DNA from: Arenibacter aquaticus
GTDB lineage: Bacteria > Bacteroidota > Bacteroidia > Flavobacteriales > Flavobacteriaceae
DNA: 64,000 nucleotides
Direction: 5' to 3'
Assembly: GCF_003957295.1 (NCBI RefSeq)
Contig: NZ_RQPJ01000008.1
Span: forward strand, 62,001-126,000
The notes beneath the pieces were generated by a model. That model did not search any database, was not told the origin of the DNA, and saw only the letters and a program-made list of their open reading frames with translations. Below, in pieces: positions 9,088 through 19,253 of the stretch. The first letter of the stretch is position 1. The number at the start of each line of letters is the position of its first letter. The position numbers and the translations under genes are program-made.

Positions 9088-12000
9088 ATGAAACCAAAAT
9101 CACCTTATATCCCCAACAATAAGGTCCGTATAGTTACGGCGGCCGCACTTTTTGATGGGCATGATGTGGCTATTAATATGATGCGACGTATTATTCAGTC
9201 TACCGGAGTAGAGGTCATTCATTTGGGACATGATAGGAGTGTTTTGGAGGTGGTGGATTGTGCTATTCAGGAAGATGTCAATGCTATTGCCATTACTTCT
9301 TATCAGGGAGGGCATATGGAATATTTTAAATATATGCACGATCTGTTGCTGGAACGTGGAGCTGGACATGTCAAAATCTTTGGTGGTGGTGGAGGGGTTA
9401 TCCTTCCCCATGAGATACAGGAATTGATGGATTATGGTATAACTAGAATATATTCTCCTGATGATGGTAGGACATTGGGATTGCAGGGTATGGTAAATGA
9501 TTTGGTGCGCCAAAGTGATTTTTCTGTTTTGGGGTACAATGACCAGAGCCACAAGGAGCTTATGCAGTCTTTAAGAATGAAGGAAGTAGGAGGTATTGCA
9601 AGGTTGATTACCATGGCGGAGAATAGTGAAGAGGAATTTGCTGCAGTTCTTTCCAAAGTAAACTGGAATGAAAACTTAGTGCCAGTACTTGGGGTAACCG
9701 GTACTGGGGGGGCGGGAAAATCTAGTTTGGTAGATGAATTGGTGAGAAGGTTTTTGGTAGATTTTCCCGATAAAACATTAGGGATTGTATCGGTAGATCC
9801 GTCCAAAAGAAAGACTGGGGGAGCCCTGCTTGGCGATCGTATTCGTATGAACGCCATTAATGATGCCAGGGTTTATATGAGGTCATTGGCAACACGACAA
9901 TCCAATTTGTCATTGTCTAAATACGTTGATGAAGCTATAAAGGTATTGAAGGTAGCGGGGTACGATTTAATCATTTTGGAAACATCTGGAATTGGGCAGG
10001 CCGATACCGAGATAATAGAGCATAGCGATCTATCACTGTACGTAATGACACCTGAATTTGGAGCCGCCTCCCAATTGGAAAAAATTGATATGCTGGATTT
10101 TGCGGATGTAGTGGCCCTTAATAAGTTTGATAAAAGGGGAGCGTTAGATGCTTTAAGGGATGTAAAAAAACAATTCGTTAGAAATAATGGGCTTTGGGAG
10201 GTAGATCAGGACGATTTACCGGTAATAGGAACCATTGCTTCCCAATTTAACGACCCGGGCATGAATTGTTTGTATGGATTGCTAATCCAGGAATTGGTGA
10301 ACAAAACGGGAGCAGCTTTAGAGAGGCCTTCTAAGAAAAGGTTTAACGAAACGGCTAAAGTGCATATTATTCCTCCTGCACGTATACGTTATTTATCAGA
10401 GATAGCCGAGAATAATCGGGCTTATGATAAGGAGGTTGTGGAACAGGCCGAAGTAGCACAGCGGTTATATGGTCTGTTTAAAACTATCCAAAGCGTTGCC
10501 GGCCTGGATCAAACCACTGATTTTAGTCGCTACTTTTCGCGAGATGGATTGGAGGAAAGCACTTTGTTGGAGTCAACGAAACGAGAGGAGAAGAAGGAAT
10601 TACTGTCTTTGTTAATCAAGGAGTTTGCAGCCCAGAAAAAGGGATTGACTCCACATAATTGGGAAATAATTCTGGATTGGGAAGATAAGATTGCGCGGTA
10701 TAGGGAGCCAATGTATGACTTTAAGGTACGAGGGAAGCAGATTGAAATGGCTACACATTTTAAGTCCTTGTCCCAGTTGAATATTCCTAAAATAACACTG
10801 CCACGATACAAGGCTTGGGGAGATATCTTAAGGTGGGTTGGGCAGGAGAATGTTCCTGGGGAGTTTCCTTTTACGGCCGGACTCTATCCTTTTAAGCGAA
10901 CAGAGGAAGATCCTACCAGGATGTTTGCCGGTGAAGGTGGTCCAGAGCGTACAAATAGGCGTTTTCATTATGTTAGTATCGGAACAGCTGCCAAGCGGTT
11001 GTCCACTGCTTTTGATTCGGTAACCCTTTATGGCCATGATCCCGGTCATAGGCCGGATATCTTTGGTAAAATTGGAAATGCCGGGGTGTCTATTTGCTGT
11101 TTGGACGATTTAAAGAAATTGTATTCCGGATTTGATTTGTCAAGTCCATCTACATCGGTAAGTATGACCATAAACGGTCCAGCTCCCATGTTATTGGGTT
11201 ATTTTATGAATGCGGCAATTGATCAAAATTGTGAAAAATACATCGTAGAGAATGGCTTGGAAGAAGAGGTAGAACAAAAAATTGCCCATCTTTATAAGGA
11301 ATTGGGGATTCCAAGGCCTGAATATAATGGGGAGTTGCCCAAAGGCAACAACGGACTCGGCCTAATGCTACTGGGTGTTAGCGGGGATGAGGTTTTGAGC
11401 CGAGCAGAATATGAAGCAATTAGGAAAAAGACCCTAAATATGGTTAGGGGAACAGTACAGGCAGATATCCTTAAGGAAGATCAAGCCCAGAACACCTGTA
11501 TATTTTCTACGGAATTTGCACTGCGTTTAATGGGGGATGTACAGGAGTATTTTATTCGTAATAATGTCCGTAATTTTTATTCGGTATCTATTTCGGGTTA
11601 TCATATAGCCGAAGCAGGGGCCAATCCCATTACACAATTGGCTTTTACTTTGGCCAATGGCTTTACTTATGTGGAGTACTATTTAAGTAGGGGGATGGAC
11701 ATCAATGAATTTGGTCCGAATCTTTCTTTTTTCTTCTCTAATGGTATTGATGCAGAATATGCCGTTATAGGAAGGGTGGCGCGAAGAGTTTGGGCCAAGG
11801 CCTTGAAGGGGAGATATGGAGCAGATACCAGGGCACAATTATTAAAATACCATATCCAGACCTCTGGCCGGAGTTTACATGCCCAAGAAATAGATTTTAA
11901 TGATATTAGAACCACCTTACAGGCGCTGTATGCCGTATATGACAATTGTAATTCCCTTCATACCAATGCCTATGACGAAGCAATAACAACCCCAACAGAG

Positions 12001-12546
12001 GAATCTGTGCGTAGAGCAATGGCAATACAGCTGATTATTAACAAGGAATTGGGGCTAACAAAAAATGAAAATCCCATACAAGGATCTTTTATTATTGAAG
12101 AATTAACAGATTTGGTAGAAGAGGCCGTATTGCTGGAGTTTGATCGTATTACAGAAAGGGGTGGAGTGTTGGGAGCAATGGAAACGATGTATCAACGGTC
12201 CAAGATACAGGAGGAAAGTCTGCATTATGAAACCCTTAAGCACAATGGGGCAATTCCAATCATTGGGGTGAATACATTTCTTAGTTCCAAGGGGTCACCC
12301 AGTATAATGCCTACTGAAGTTATACGGGCTACCGATGCGGAAAAGCAACAACAAATACAAAGCCTGGAAAACTTACACGCCATGAGACAGGATATCTCAA
12401 AAAAGTTATTGGCAGATTTGCAGGAAGCGGCCATTGATAACCGTAATATTTTTGAAACCTTAATGGAGGTTACCAAATACTGCACCTTGGGGCAAATTAC
12501 CCAAGCCTTGTTTGAGGTTGGCGGGCAGTACAGAAGAAATATGTAA
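9088..12546 (+). CDS. icmF: Fused isobutyryl-CoA mutase with chaperone GTPase (IcmF)
   Basis: A 1152-residue adenosylcobalamin enzyme predicted to interconvert isobutyryl-CoA and n-butyryl-CoA. Domain order is: B12-binding domain (about 15-150) with D23-G-H25-D, His25 being the expected cobalt ligand; a MeaB/MeaI-like G-protein domain with Walker A GTGGAGKS at 205-212 and NKFDKRG near 350; and the methylmalonyl-CoA-mutase-like TIM barrel from about 540 to the end ([20 protein letters not shown]). This three-part order is diagnostic of IcmF rather than of the separate MCM subunits. It stands alone with no partner subunit, as expected for the fusion. Substrate preference within the family cannot be settled by eye. 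Confidence 0.92.
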   Translation: MKPKSPYIPNNKVRIVTAAALFDGHDVAINMMRRIIQSTGVEVIHLGHDRSVLEVVDCAIQEDVNAIAITSYQGGHMEYFKYMHDLLLERGAGHVKIFGGGGGVILPHEIQELMDYGITRIYSPDDGRTLGLQGMVNDLVRQSDFSVLGYNDQSHKELMQSLRMKEVGGIARLITMAENSEEEFAAVLSKVNWNENLVPVLGVTGTGGAGKSSLVDELVRRFLVDFPDKTLGIVSVDPSKRKTGGALLGDRIRMNAINDARVYMRSLATRQSNLSLSKYVDEAIKVLKVAGYDLIILETSGIGQADTEIIEHSDLSLYVMTPEFGAASQLEKIDMLDFADVVALNKFDKRGALDALRDVKKQFVRNNGLWEVDQDDLPVIGTIASQFNDPGMNCLYGLLIQELVNKTGAALERPSKKRFNETAKVHIIPPARIRYLSEIAENNRAYDKEVVEQAEVAQRLYGLFKTIQSVAGLDQTTDFSRYFSRDGLEESTLLESTKREEKKELLSLLIKEFAAQKKGLTPHNWEIILDWEDKIARYREPMYDFKVRGKQIEMATHFKSLSQLNIPKITLPRYKAWGDILRWVGQENVPGEFPFTAGLYPFKRTEEDPTRMFAGEGGPERTNRRFHYVSIGTAAKRLSTAFDSVTLYGHDPGHRPDIFGKIGNAGVSICCLDDLKKLYSGFDLSSPSTSVSMTINGPAPMLLGYFMNAAIDQNCEKYIVENGLEEEVEQKIAHLYKELGIPRPEYNGELPKGNNGLGLMLLGVSGDEVLSRAEYEAIRKKTLNMVRGTVQADILKEDQAQNTCIFSTEFALRLMGDVQEYFIRNNVRNFYSVSISGYHIAEAGANPITQLAFTLANGFTYVEYYLSRGMDINEFGPNLSFFFSNGIDAEYAVIGRVARRVWAKALKGRYGADTRAQLLKYHIQTSGRSLHAQEIDFNDIRTTLQALYAVYDNCNSLHTNAYDEAITTPTEESVRRAMAIQLIINKELGLTKNENPIQGSFIIEELTDLVEEAVLLEFDRITERGGVLGAMETMYQRSKIQEESLHYETLKHNGAIPIIGVNTFLSSKGSPSIMPTEVIRATDAEKQQQIQSLENLHAMRQDISKKLLADLQEAAIDNRNIFETLMEVTKYCTLGQITQALFEVGGQYRRNM

Positions 12547-12641
12547 TACTTATGTATAGGTTATTCGGTGCAAAACCGTTTGTTGCTTGGTTTTACTAAT
12601 CAAAAATAGAAGAAGTTTTTAAGTATGATCGGGCTATATGG

Positions 12642-13034
12642 TTAGCTGCGCATGGACCGCCTCCATACCTTATACATCCTTCTAAAAGTTTTAACTTCAC
12701 TCTTTAGAAGGTTTAAGTATTCTTTTTCCTTTACCCCGTCTTTTTCCAAACCAATACAATAGGAATTAATGTTCCTGATGATGACATTTATAAAGGTAGC
12801 GCTTCTCATTCTTACTGCATGGGATTCGGAGCGCTCCGCCTCGGCTATTTGTTGTGAAATTAGAATGGAGTCGGTTAACAGTGAATTAACCATGATATCC
12901 CGTAGACTGTTGGATTGATATAGTTTTAATAGATCCTTGTTGTAGGATAGGTAGGACGCAATTTCCCTGCTAATCATTAGTAGGTCCAATGATTTGCGAT
13001 AAATAGGAATCTTACTTAGATTTTTGTAGGGCAT
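12642..13034 (-). CDS. Helical hypothetical protein
   Basis: A 130-residue, basic, all-helical protein without a signal peptide. The central SLLTDSILISQQIAEAERSES and C-terminal KSEVKTFRRMYKVWRRS segments suggest a helical bundle; some resemblance to four-helix-bundle proteins is possible but not firm. ATG at 13034 is preferred over TTG at 13040. It is divergent from the Lrp-type regulator gene, which starts 116 bases away, and convergent with icmF. Confidence 0.55.
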   Translation of the reverse strand: MPYKNLSKIPIYRKSLDLLMISREIASYLSYNKDLLKLYQSNSLRDIMVNSLLTDSILISQQIAEAERSESHAVRMRSATFINVIIRNINSYCIGLEKDGVKEKEYLNLLKSEVKTFRRMYKVWRRSMRS

Positions 13035-13150
13035 TTTCAATTCAACTTAGGTTTTATAAAATTACGTCGATTTTGTTGATTTTAGATTTATATAAAAAAG
13101 TAAAAATGTAAATTAGCTAAGTATAATTAAATTTTTAATCTCATTTAGTT

Positions 13151-13603
13151 TTGAATGCAAAGATAGATATCCTTAATTGGAAGATTTTAAAATTACTTCA
13201 GGAAAATGCCCGGGAATCTTTTGCCAATATTGGAAGAAAAGTGGGCCTTACGCCCCCTGCTGTGGCCGAAAGGGTAAAAAAGATGGAAGATACCGGTGTT
13301 ATCAACGGCTATAAGGCTGTGGTTTCCCATTCCCATGCTGGTTATCAATTAAAAGCCATTATTACCCTTAGAGCATTTATGGGCAAATTAAAGCCATTTT
13401 TGGAAGTCGTAAATACTTATGATGAGGTGGTGAATTGTTATAGGATTACCGGGAATGAGAATATTATTATGCAGGTAGTGTTAAAAGATCAATTCCATTT
13501 GGAAAAATTTATTGATAAATTGATTCAGTATGGAGAAACTAGGACTCATATAATACTATCTGATGTAGTGTCTAATGCACCTATTAAAAAAAGGGATGTC
13601 TAA
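13151..13603 (+). CDS. Lrp/AsnC family transcriptional regulator
   Basis: A 150-residue regulator with an N-terminal winged HTH (DILNWKILKLLQENARESFANIGRKVGLTPPAVAERVKKME, residues 6-47) and a C-terminal RAM/effector domain from about 65. Lrp-type proteins usually bind DNA as dimers or octamers and sense amino acids. The start is TTG at 13151, which gives the normal N-terminus; the ATG four bases later is out of frame. It is near icmF, but the target genes are not evident. Confidence 0.88.
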   Translation: MNAKIDILNWKILKLLQENARESFANIGRKVGLTPPAVAERVKKMEDTGVINGYKAVVSHSHAGYQLKAIITLRAFMGKLKPFLEVVNTYDEVVNCYRITGNENIIMQVVLKDQFHLEKFIDKLIQYGETRTHIILSDVVSNAPIKKRDV

Positions 13604-13813
13604 TAGAAGTACAATTGATTTGTGTTTTTTGTTTAATGCAATGAACTGCTCTTGGAGTTAAAACATTTATTAATTAATTTAAGGTATTGCTAAGTCTATT
13701 TTTTAGTTTCTGTCCTTAATTGTCAAGGTTTTTTATTTGTGAGCAGGCTTACCGAAGAGGAAAGGATAGTTAATTATTTGTAATTTGGCTAGGTATTTGA
13801 TGACAATTTGTCT

Positions 13814-15226
13814 ATGAAAAAATATATTTTATTACTGTTTTTTGGAGCGGTCTTTTGGGGTAGTGCCCAGCAATTAACCTTGAAAAAGGGTGTGGTGATC
13901 GACTCTATAAGGGTTAAGGACGCTGTTTCCGAAAGTTTCTCATTATTTCTTCCCAGTACATTTGAAATGGATAAAAATTGGCCTATCCTTTTTGTGTTCG
14001 ACTTAGAAGGTAGAGGGAAAAGGGCCATTAGAATGTATACGGAGGCTGCTGAAAATCAAGGCTATGTGCTGGCTTCTTCCAATAATGTGAGCGATACCTT
14101 GTCTACCTCTCAGAACATCCTTATTACCGGGAGAATGTTCAATGAAATTATTGCTTTATTGCCTATTCAAAAAAATAGAACCTATTCTTCAGGATTTGGT
14201 AATGGGGCAAGATTTGCCAGTATTCTGCCTATTTTTGTGAAGGGGGTTAGTGGAGTATTGTCTTGCGCTATGGCCTATCCCAACATGGAGCTTTTGGGTA
14301 CAAAAAGTGAATTTCAATATGTAGGTATCGTGGGTAAGGAGGATTATGCTTATCCAGAAATGAGGGCTACCAAACCTTTGCTTGATAGACTAAAATTGCC
14401 CAATTATCTTTTGGTTTTTAATGGTGGGCGCCAATGGCCAAATACATCATACCTGGAGAAGGCCATGGAAATATTTACCCTATCTGCAATGGCCAAAGGC
14501 AATATAGAGAGAAATGAAGAATATATTCGGGAAACTTATGCTGGTAATTTAAGGGATTTGCGTAGTGCTATGGGGGGTGTTAGGCTTCTGCAGGCCAACA
14601 ATACCTTGGATAGGCTAATGTTGGTCTATAGACCTTTTATGGATGTGGATTCCCTAAAGAAGGAGAAAAGGGAATTAAAAAAGAACAAGTTGTTCAAAGC
14701 TATGACACGTGCTGAAAATAATGCACTGTTGAAGGAAGCTTTTATTAAGGAAGATTTTGTGTATTATTTGGAAGAGGACATTGCTACCTATAACTATAAT
14801 AATATAGGGTGGTGGGTTTACCAGATGGAAGAGTTAAAGAAGTATGATACCAGTAAAATTGTAGCCGAAAGGGAGATGGGCAAGCGATTACTGGGATATA
14901 TAAATGCGCTTATAGAGGATAACTTGGATATGCTGAAGGCGGCTCCCCGCTTGGATCAGGAAGCCTTAAGTCTGTTATGGATGCTGAAGACGGTAACTGA
15001 TCCCAAAGAGTATAGATATTATTTAAAAATAATTTCACATAGTGCCAGTACGGGGGATTATGGAACTGCTTTGTTCTATTTGGAGGAGTTGTTAAAAAAT
15101 GGCTATACGGACAAAACGGAATTGTATAGTTTGGAAAATACTGCTTTATTGCGGATAACGCCCGAGTTTAATGAAATTGTCGCCAAATATCTACAGGAGG
15201 CACGTTATGATATTATGGAGGAATAG
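13814..15226 (+). CDS. Secreted esterase-fold protein, probably catalytically dead
   Basis: A 470-residue secreted protein (signal peptide to about Ala18, AVFWGSAQQ). Residues 25-230 look like an alpha/beta hydrolase of the PHB-depolymerase/feruloyl-esterase type: a beta-rich start, PILFVFDLEGRG near 57 and the elbow region TYSSGFGNGARFAS at 123-136. The elbow reads G127-F-G129-N-G131, so the expected nucleophile Ser is Gly. The C-terminal half (about 235-470) is helical and TPR-like, ending in EEL and LENTALL repeats. It may be a binding rather than a hydrolytic protein. ATG at 13814 is chosen over TTG at 13808. It is flanked by intergenic regions of about 170-210 bases. Confidence 0.6.
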   Translation: MKKYILLLFFGAVFWGSAQQLTLKKGVVIDSIRVKDAVSESFSLFLPSTFEMDKNWPILFVFDLEGRGKRAIRMYTEAAENQGYVLASSNNVSDTLSTSQNILITGRMFNEIIALLPIQKNRTYSSGFGNGARFASILPIFVKGVSGVLSCAMAYPNMELLGTKSEFQYVGIVGKEDYAYPEMRATKPLLDRLKLPNYLLVFNGGRQWPNTSYLEKAMEIFTLSAMAKGNIERNEEYIRETYAGNLRDLRSAMGGVRLLQANNTLDRLMLVYRPFMDVDSLKKEKRELKKNKLFKAMTRAENNALLKEAFIKEDFVYYLEEDIATYNYNNIGWWVYQMEELKKYDTSKIVAEREMGKRLLGYINALIEDNLDMLKAAPRLDQEALSLLWMLKTVTDPKEYRYYLKIISHSASTGDYGTALFYLEELLKNGYTDKTELYSLENTALLRITPEFNEIVAKYLQEARYDIMEE

Positions 15227-15399
15227 ACACTTCCAATTGTAATTTATGTATAATATGAAAGCAATCTTCTTTTGCTGCTTAACGGTATGACCTTGATAAA
15301 TACTTCTCTGTTTTTAGGGTGCTTTATGAGTTGATCTAAATTTATTTTTAATTTATTATAAGAAAAGGGATGTTGTATTTTTACGCAAAAAGTGGAAAT

Positions 15400-16038
15400 A
15401 TGAAATATTGGTTTTTGATTGTTATGGTAATGTCATTGGGGTGCAAGGAAAAACGGTATCACGACGAGCTGGACCAAAACCAGCTGCAGGCAAGCACTGA
15501 AGCCTTGGAGGATATAATAAAATTTCAACAAAAGATGAATGGAGAGTTTAAAGATCCTGAAACCTCACCATTGCCAGATAGGTACAGAAAGGATTTTAAT
15601 GGGTTGGATTTTTTTGGACCGGATACAACATACCGGGTAATGGCAAAATTTACAAGGACCCCGGAAGCCTTACCGTTCTTAATGCCTACAACAACCGGGA
15701 GGCAAAGTGAAGAGGTGGTATATGGGGTGTTGCAGTTTAGGCTTAATGGGCGCTCCCATAAGTTGGAGGTATACCAGAATCAGGAATTAAAACAGCAAGA
15801 TCAATATAGGGATTATTTATTTTTGCCTTTCGCAGATCTCACCAATGGGGAGGAAACCTATGGTGGTGGGCGGTATTTGGATTTGAGTATACCAGAAGGA
15901 GATTCTCTATTAATAGATTTTAATAAGGCGTACAATCCTTATTGTGCCTACAATCCTAAATATTCCTGTCCTTTGGTGCCCAAACAGAACAGATTGGATA
16001 TAGCTATTAAAGCAGGGGTAAAGACATTTAAAAAGTAA
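15400..16038 (+). CDS. DUF1684 lipoprotein
   Basis: A 212-residue lipoprotein (MKYWFLIVMVMSLGC, lipobox Cys15) with the DUF1684 body: FFGPDTTYRVMAKFTR, the E-V-Y-G-V-L-Q-F strand, FLPFADLTNGEETYGGGRYLDL and the C-terminal AYNPYCAYNPKYSCPLVP block, which is the most diagnostic part. The family is common in Bacteroidetes and Actinobacteria and has no established function. ATG at 15400 is chosen because it starts the signal peptide. It converges with the porin gene through a shared terminator. Confidence 0.85.
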   Translation: MKYWFLIVMVMSLGCKEKRYHDELDQNQLQASTEALEDIIKFQQKMNGEFKDPETSPLPDRYRKDFNGLDFFGPDTTYRVMAKFTRTPEALPFLMPTTTGRQSEEVVYGVLQFRLNGRSHKLEVYQNQELKQQDQYRDYLFLPFADLTNGEETYGGGRYLDLSIPEGDSLLIDFNKAYNPYCAYNPKYSCPLVPKQNRLDIAIKAGVKTFKK

Positions 16039-16040
16039 AA

Positions 16041-16070
16041 AAATAGCCCAGCAAATGAATGCTGGGCTTG
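16041..16070 (-). terminator. Terminator for the glnK-amt-porin operon
   Basis: A 9-bp perfect stem (16045-16053 with 16060-16068). The T-rich run lies on the minus-strand side, so it ends transcription coming from the porin gene; it may also slow readthrough from the convergent DUF1684 gene. Confidence 0.8.
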
Positions 16071-16096
16071 TATAAATAATAAGGTTCAATTTTTTC

Positions 16097-17158
16097 TTAG
16101 AACGAGTATACCGCTGCAAGAACAAATGAGGACAAACTTTTTTGTGGAGCTAGGTCACTGTCAAGAAAGTTAAAGGAATCGTCTGACGCGCTATCCAAAC
16201 GCAATTCCGGTTTTATAATTAGGTCTCCAATTGTGGCGCTTCCTGTAAGGGTTACGGCAAAAACACTGGAGTCTTCAACTCCTGTTCCAATTGCACCAAA
16301 ATCTCCAGTTTCGGTGAAATACTCACCCCTTAATCCCAAAGTGAAATTTTCAGAGGTAGCGTATTGTGGATAAAGGGCAACTCCGGCAAAACCTAAATCA
16401 TCGTTATCATATATCGCGGCATTGATACCTAAAAAGAATTCATCGGAAAGATCAAATCCTCCTGTAAAATCAACTTCAAAGGCTCCGTCATCAGTGAGGA
16501 AGTTTAAGTACTGTCCGCTATAGCCCAATTGTGCTCCGAAGGCGTATTTTCCAGTTGGGTTCAATTCGGTTAGGTCCGTTGGGTTCATAGCGGCCAACAT
16601 AAGACTGAAATCATCGGATAGTGCAAAGTCTACCTTTATTCCAGTATGTGAAAAAGGACCATAGGAAAATAGGTATGATGTACTATAGTTGAAATTGGCT
16701 ACCGGCGAAATTACCTCGTACCCTAAAAAGGTATTAAAGTTACCAAAGGTGAATTTCACAGATTCGCTTACATTCCAGTATACGTATAATTGATTAACAA
16801 TGTTTCCAGTAGCGGAATATAAAGGAGAGGCAAAGATGGCATCTGTCCCCCTAGGTCCAAAAACCAAATCGGCAACAAAACCTACATCTTCTCCTTCATA
16901 ACCGGCAATAACATTGGCCATACCTAGAGCGAAACCGGGTAAATTGGCAAAAGAAGAACCTGGCGCGGCATTGGGCATACCTGAGGTGGTATCAAAATCG
17001 TTGTTGCCATTGAGGTTTGTTCTGTAGTAGGCGTCAACACTTCCACTAATTGTGAATTTTTTGTCTTCCTCTTCCTGGGCATAAGTCATGGTTGAAGCTA
17101 GTGCCACAGCTAGGAAAAATAAATTTTTTACGTATTTTGTAGAAATAATCGATTTCAT
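16097..17158 (-). CDS. Outer-membrane beta-barrel porin linked to amt
   Basis: A 353-residue protein with a signal peptide (cleavage near TMTYAQEEE, about residue 27) and alternating amphipathic beta strands rich in Gly, Asp, Asn and aromatic residues, ending in a terminal aromatic (VLAAVYSF) that fits outer-membrane insertion. The start ISGSVDAYYRTNLNG is typical of flavobacterial putative porins found beside ammonium transporters. It is third in the glnK-amt-porin row and probably lets ammonium or other small N-compounds reach the periplasm; that role is inference. A strong hairpin separates it from amt and may lower its expression. Confidence 0.75.
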   Translation of the reverse strand: MKSIISTKYVKNLFFLAVALASTMTYAQEEEDKKFTISGSVDAYYRTNLNGNNDFDTTSGMPNAAPGSSFANLPGFALGMANVIAGYEGEDVGFVADLVFGPRGTDAIFASPLYSATGNIVNQLYVYWNVSESVKFTFGNFNTFLGYEVISPVANFNYSTSYLFSYGPFSHTGIKVDFALSDDFSLMLAAMNPTDLTELNPTGKYAFGAQLGYSGQYLNFLTDDGAFEVDFTGGFDLSDEFFLGINAAIYDNDDLGFAGVALYPQYATSENFTLGLRGEYFTETGDFGAIGTGVEDSSVFAVTLTGSATIGDLIIKPELRLDSASDDSFNFLDSDLAPQKSLSSFVLAAVYSF

Positions 17159-17231
17159 AATTCAATGATTTTTATCCTATTTATTTAGGATGTTAAAAAT
17201 TAGACTGAGTTGGTAATTTGAAAAGGTTATT

Positions 17232-17270
17232 AACGGAGCGTTATGCACAACGCTCCGTTTCCTTTTTTTT
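17232..17270. terminator. Strong hairpin between amt and porin (attenuator-like)
   Basis: An 11-bp perfect inverted repeat (17232-17242 with 17249-17259). The long T run is on the plus-strand side; on the minus strand, in the direction of the operon, only a weak T stretch follows. It may act as a partial terminator or mRNA-stability element between amt and the porin. Confidence 0.6.
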
Positions 17271-17278
17271 GAGTATGT

Positions 17279-18529
17279 TTAATGTTGGTTCATTCGGAAG
17301 TCGGCGTAAGCGTCCATTCCATGCTCATGGAGATCAAGACCTTCCAGTTCTTCCTCTTTGGATACTCTAATTCCTGATACCTTTTTGATGGCGAATAGGA
17401 TGATAAAGGCAGTTAGGCAGCAGAATACTCCAGTAGCGGCAACACCTGACAACTGGTATAAGAACTGTGACATACCGGCCTTAACTCCAAATATTCCAAC
17501 GGCCAGTGTTCCCCATATACCGCAGATCAAATGCACGGCAACGGCACCTACAGGATCATCCAATTTAAGTCTGTCTATCAAGGCTACACCAAATACAATA
17601 ATAGCTCCGGCTATAAGTCCAATAACAATGGATTCAAATGGGGACATTAGATCGGCACCTGCTGTAATCCCTACTAGGCCACCAAGTACTCCGTTAAGCA
17701 TCATGGTCAGGTCATAGTTTTTGTAAAGTATGGTGGAGACAACAAAAGCGCCAATTCCACCAGCAGCTGCAGCAAGACAGGTTGTAACCAAAACGATAGA
17801 GGTTCCTGCTGGATCTGCAGATAATACAGATCCACCGTTAAATCCGAACCAGCCTAACCAAAGGATAAGTACTCCGGCAGCAGCCAACGGGATGTTGTGA
17901 CCAGGGATCGCATTAGGGGTTCCGTCTTCACTAAATTTACCAATTCGTGGGCCTAAGATGTATATGGCTATCAATGCAGCCCATCCACCTACTGAGTGTA
18001 CCAAAGTAGAACCTGCAAAATCGTGGAAACCGGCATCATCACCACCTAGGGTAGATAGGAAACCACCTCCCCATTGCCATGATCCTACAATAGGATATAC
18101 CAATCCTACATAGATAAGGGTGAAGATCATAAATCCTCCAAGTTTAATACGTTCTGCTACAGCTCCAGATACAATGGTAGCTGCCGTTGCAGCGAACATC
18201 CCTTGGAAAAGGAAGTCGGTCCAATAGGTGTAGCCTTCACTATAGCTAAGGTCTAGGCTTCCGTCGGGAAGTATGGGGGCTTCCAAGCCAAAACCTGCGA
18301 ATCCTATATAACCGTTGAAATCGCCAGGATACATTAGGTTAAACCCGCCAATGTAATAAATGAGCAACCCTACGCAAATGATAAATACATTTTTAAAGAG
18401 AATATTAATTGTGTTTTTTTGTCTGGTTAGTCCGATTTCCAAAAGTGAAAATCCTAAATGCATGAAGAATACGAGTGCCGTACATATCATCATCCATACA
18501 TTATTTGCTGTAAATAATCCTACGTCCAT
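17279..18529 (-). CDS. amt: Ammonium transporter
   Basis: A 416-residue inner-membrane channel with about 11 predicted helices. Amt signatures visible are DFAGSTLVHSVGGWAALI (first pore His near residue 176), GFNGGSVLSADP and VGAVAVHLICGIWGTL (second pore His). The cytoplasmic C-terminus contains the SKEEELEGLDLHEHGMDAY segment expected to interact with the P-II trimer. It begins 31 bases after glnK, the standard glnK-amt pair, and is predicted to be gated by GlnK. Confidence 0.95.
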   Translation of the reverse strand: MDVGLFTANNVWMMICTALVFFMHLGFSLLEIGLTRQKNTINILFKNVFIICVGLLIYYIGGFNLMYPGDFNGYIGFAGFGLEAPILPDGSLDLSYSEGYTYWTDFLFQGMFAATAATIVSGAVAERIKLGGFMIFTLIYVGLVYPIVGSWQWGGGFLSTLGGDDAGFHDFAGSTLVHSVGGWAALIAIYILGPRIGKFSEDGTPNAIPGHNIPLAAAGVLILWLGWFGFNGGSVLSADPAGTSIVLVTTCLAAAAGGIGAFVVSTILYKNYDLTMMLNGVLGGLVGITAGADLMSPFESIVIGLIAGAIIVFGVALIDRLKLDDPVGAVAVHLICGIWGTLAVGIFGVKAGMSQFLYQLSGVAATGVFCCLTAFIILFAIKKVSGIRVSKEEELEGLDLHEHGMDAYADFRMNQH

Positions 18530-18560
18530 ATTTTAAATTGTTTGTTGATTTTTAATTTTT

Positions 18561-18899
18561 TTAGTTGATCCCTGCTTTTCCGCTCTCTTTTGTTCGGATC
18601 CGGTATGCTTCCGTAATCTCGGAAACGAAGATTTTACCATCACCTACATTGCCAGTGTATGCGGTCTCTAAAAGAGTTTGTATGGTTTTGTCCAAAAACT
18701 CATCCGATATAACAATGGAAAGATACCTCCTCTGTATGTCGGAGGTACTATAGGAAATGCCTCTATAAACATGACCCTCTTTTTCATTGCCTACTCCAGT
18801 TACATCCCAGTAACTAAAAAAGTTAACTTCAATTTGATGTAACGCTTTTTTGACGTCATCAAACTTTGACTTTCTAATAATTGCCTCGATTTTTTTCAT
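18561..18899 (-). CDS. glnK: Nitrogen regulatory protein P-II
   Basis: A 112-residue P-II trimer subunit that senses ATP/ADP and 2-oxoglutarate and controls the adjacent Amt channel. The T-loop GNEKEGHVYRGISY carries Tyr45 and Tyr50, the latter aligned with the Tyr51 uridylylation site of E. coli GlnB. The C-terminal signature TGNVGDGKIFVSEITEAYRIRT (83-104) is intact. ATG at 18899 is preferred to an upstream TTG at 18944, because it gives the canonical MKKIEAIIRK start. The downstream part of the T-loop (STSDIQRRY) differs from the enterobacterial consensus. It is first in the operon with amt. Confidence 0.93.
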   Translation of the reverse strand: MKKIEAIIRKSKFDDVKKALHQIEVNFFSYWDVTGVGNEKEGHVYRGISYSTSDIQRRYLSIVISDEFLDKTIQTLLETAYTGNVGDGKIFVSEITEAYRIRTKESGKAGIN

Positions 18900-18922
18900 A
18901 ATTGATTTATTATTGATGTGAA

Positions 18923-18930
18923 CAAAAATA
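18923..18930 (-). promoter_or_regulatory. Predicted glnK promoter core (TATTTTTG)
   Basis: It fits the Bacteroidetes -7 consensus TAnnTTTG, about 24 bases before the glnK ATG. No -33 TTG is present at the right spacing; instead the proximal palindrome lies there. Confidence 0.5.
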
Positions 18931-18945
18931 AAGATTAAATACATA

Positions 18946-19020
18946 CCCCCCTATTTTTTAGGGGTATTAGATGTAAGAATTACATTTTAGGTAAAAAAGA
19001 CCCTATTATTTTAGGGGTAT
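18946..19020 (-). promoter_or_regulatory. Two copies of a CCCTA-TAGGG palindrome upstream of glnK
   Basis: Copy 1 pairs 18948-18953 with 18959-18964 and copy 2 pairs 19001-19005 with 19012-19016. Both share the 19-20 base sequence CCCTATT(A)TTTTAGGGGTAT as direct repeats whose centres are about 53 bases apart, roughly five helical turns. With the predicted start of transcription near 18916, they would sit near -40 and -93, a layout expected for an activator operator. The rest of the 350-base leader upstream to 19253 shows no gene. Confidence 0.5.
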
Positions 19021-19253
19021 CTGTTTTTTAATATGAATATTAAATTTATATGTTAAAATTTTTAACACCAATAAATGCTTAAAACAGCAGTAATGTTGTC
19101 TTTTTCAACATTTTATTCAGGAATATGCCTAAAAATCGGAGGATATGTCAGTTTGTGTAGAAGAGGTGGTAATTAATTCCTTGGTAGTTTTCTTTCTAAG
19201 GATTGGGGTGAACATAGAGAAGAGTGCTATAAGGACGTGGTAATCTATACCTA

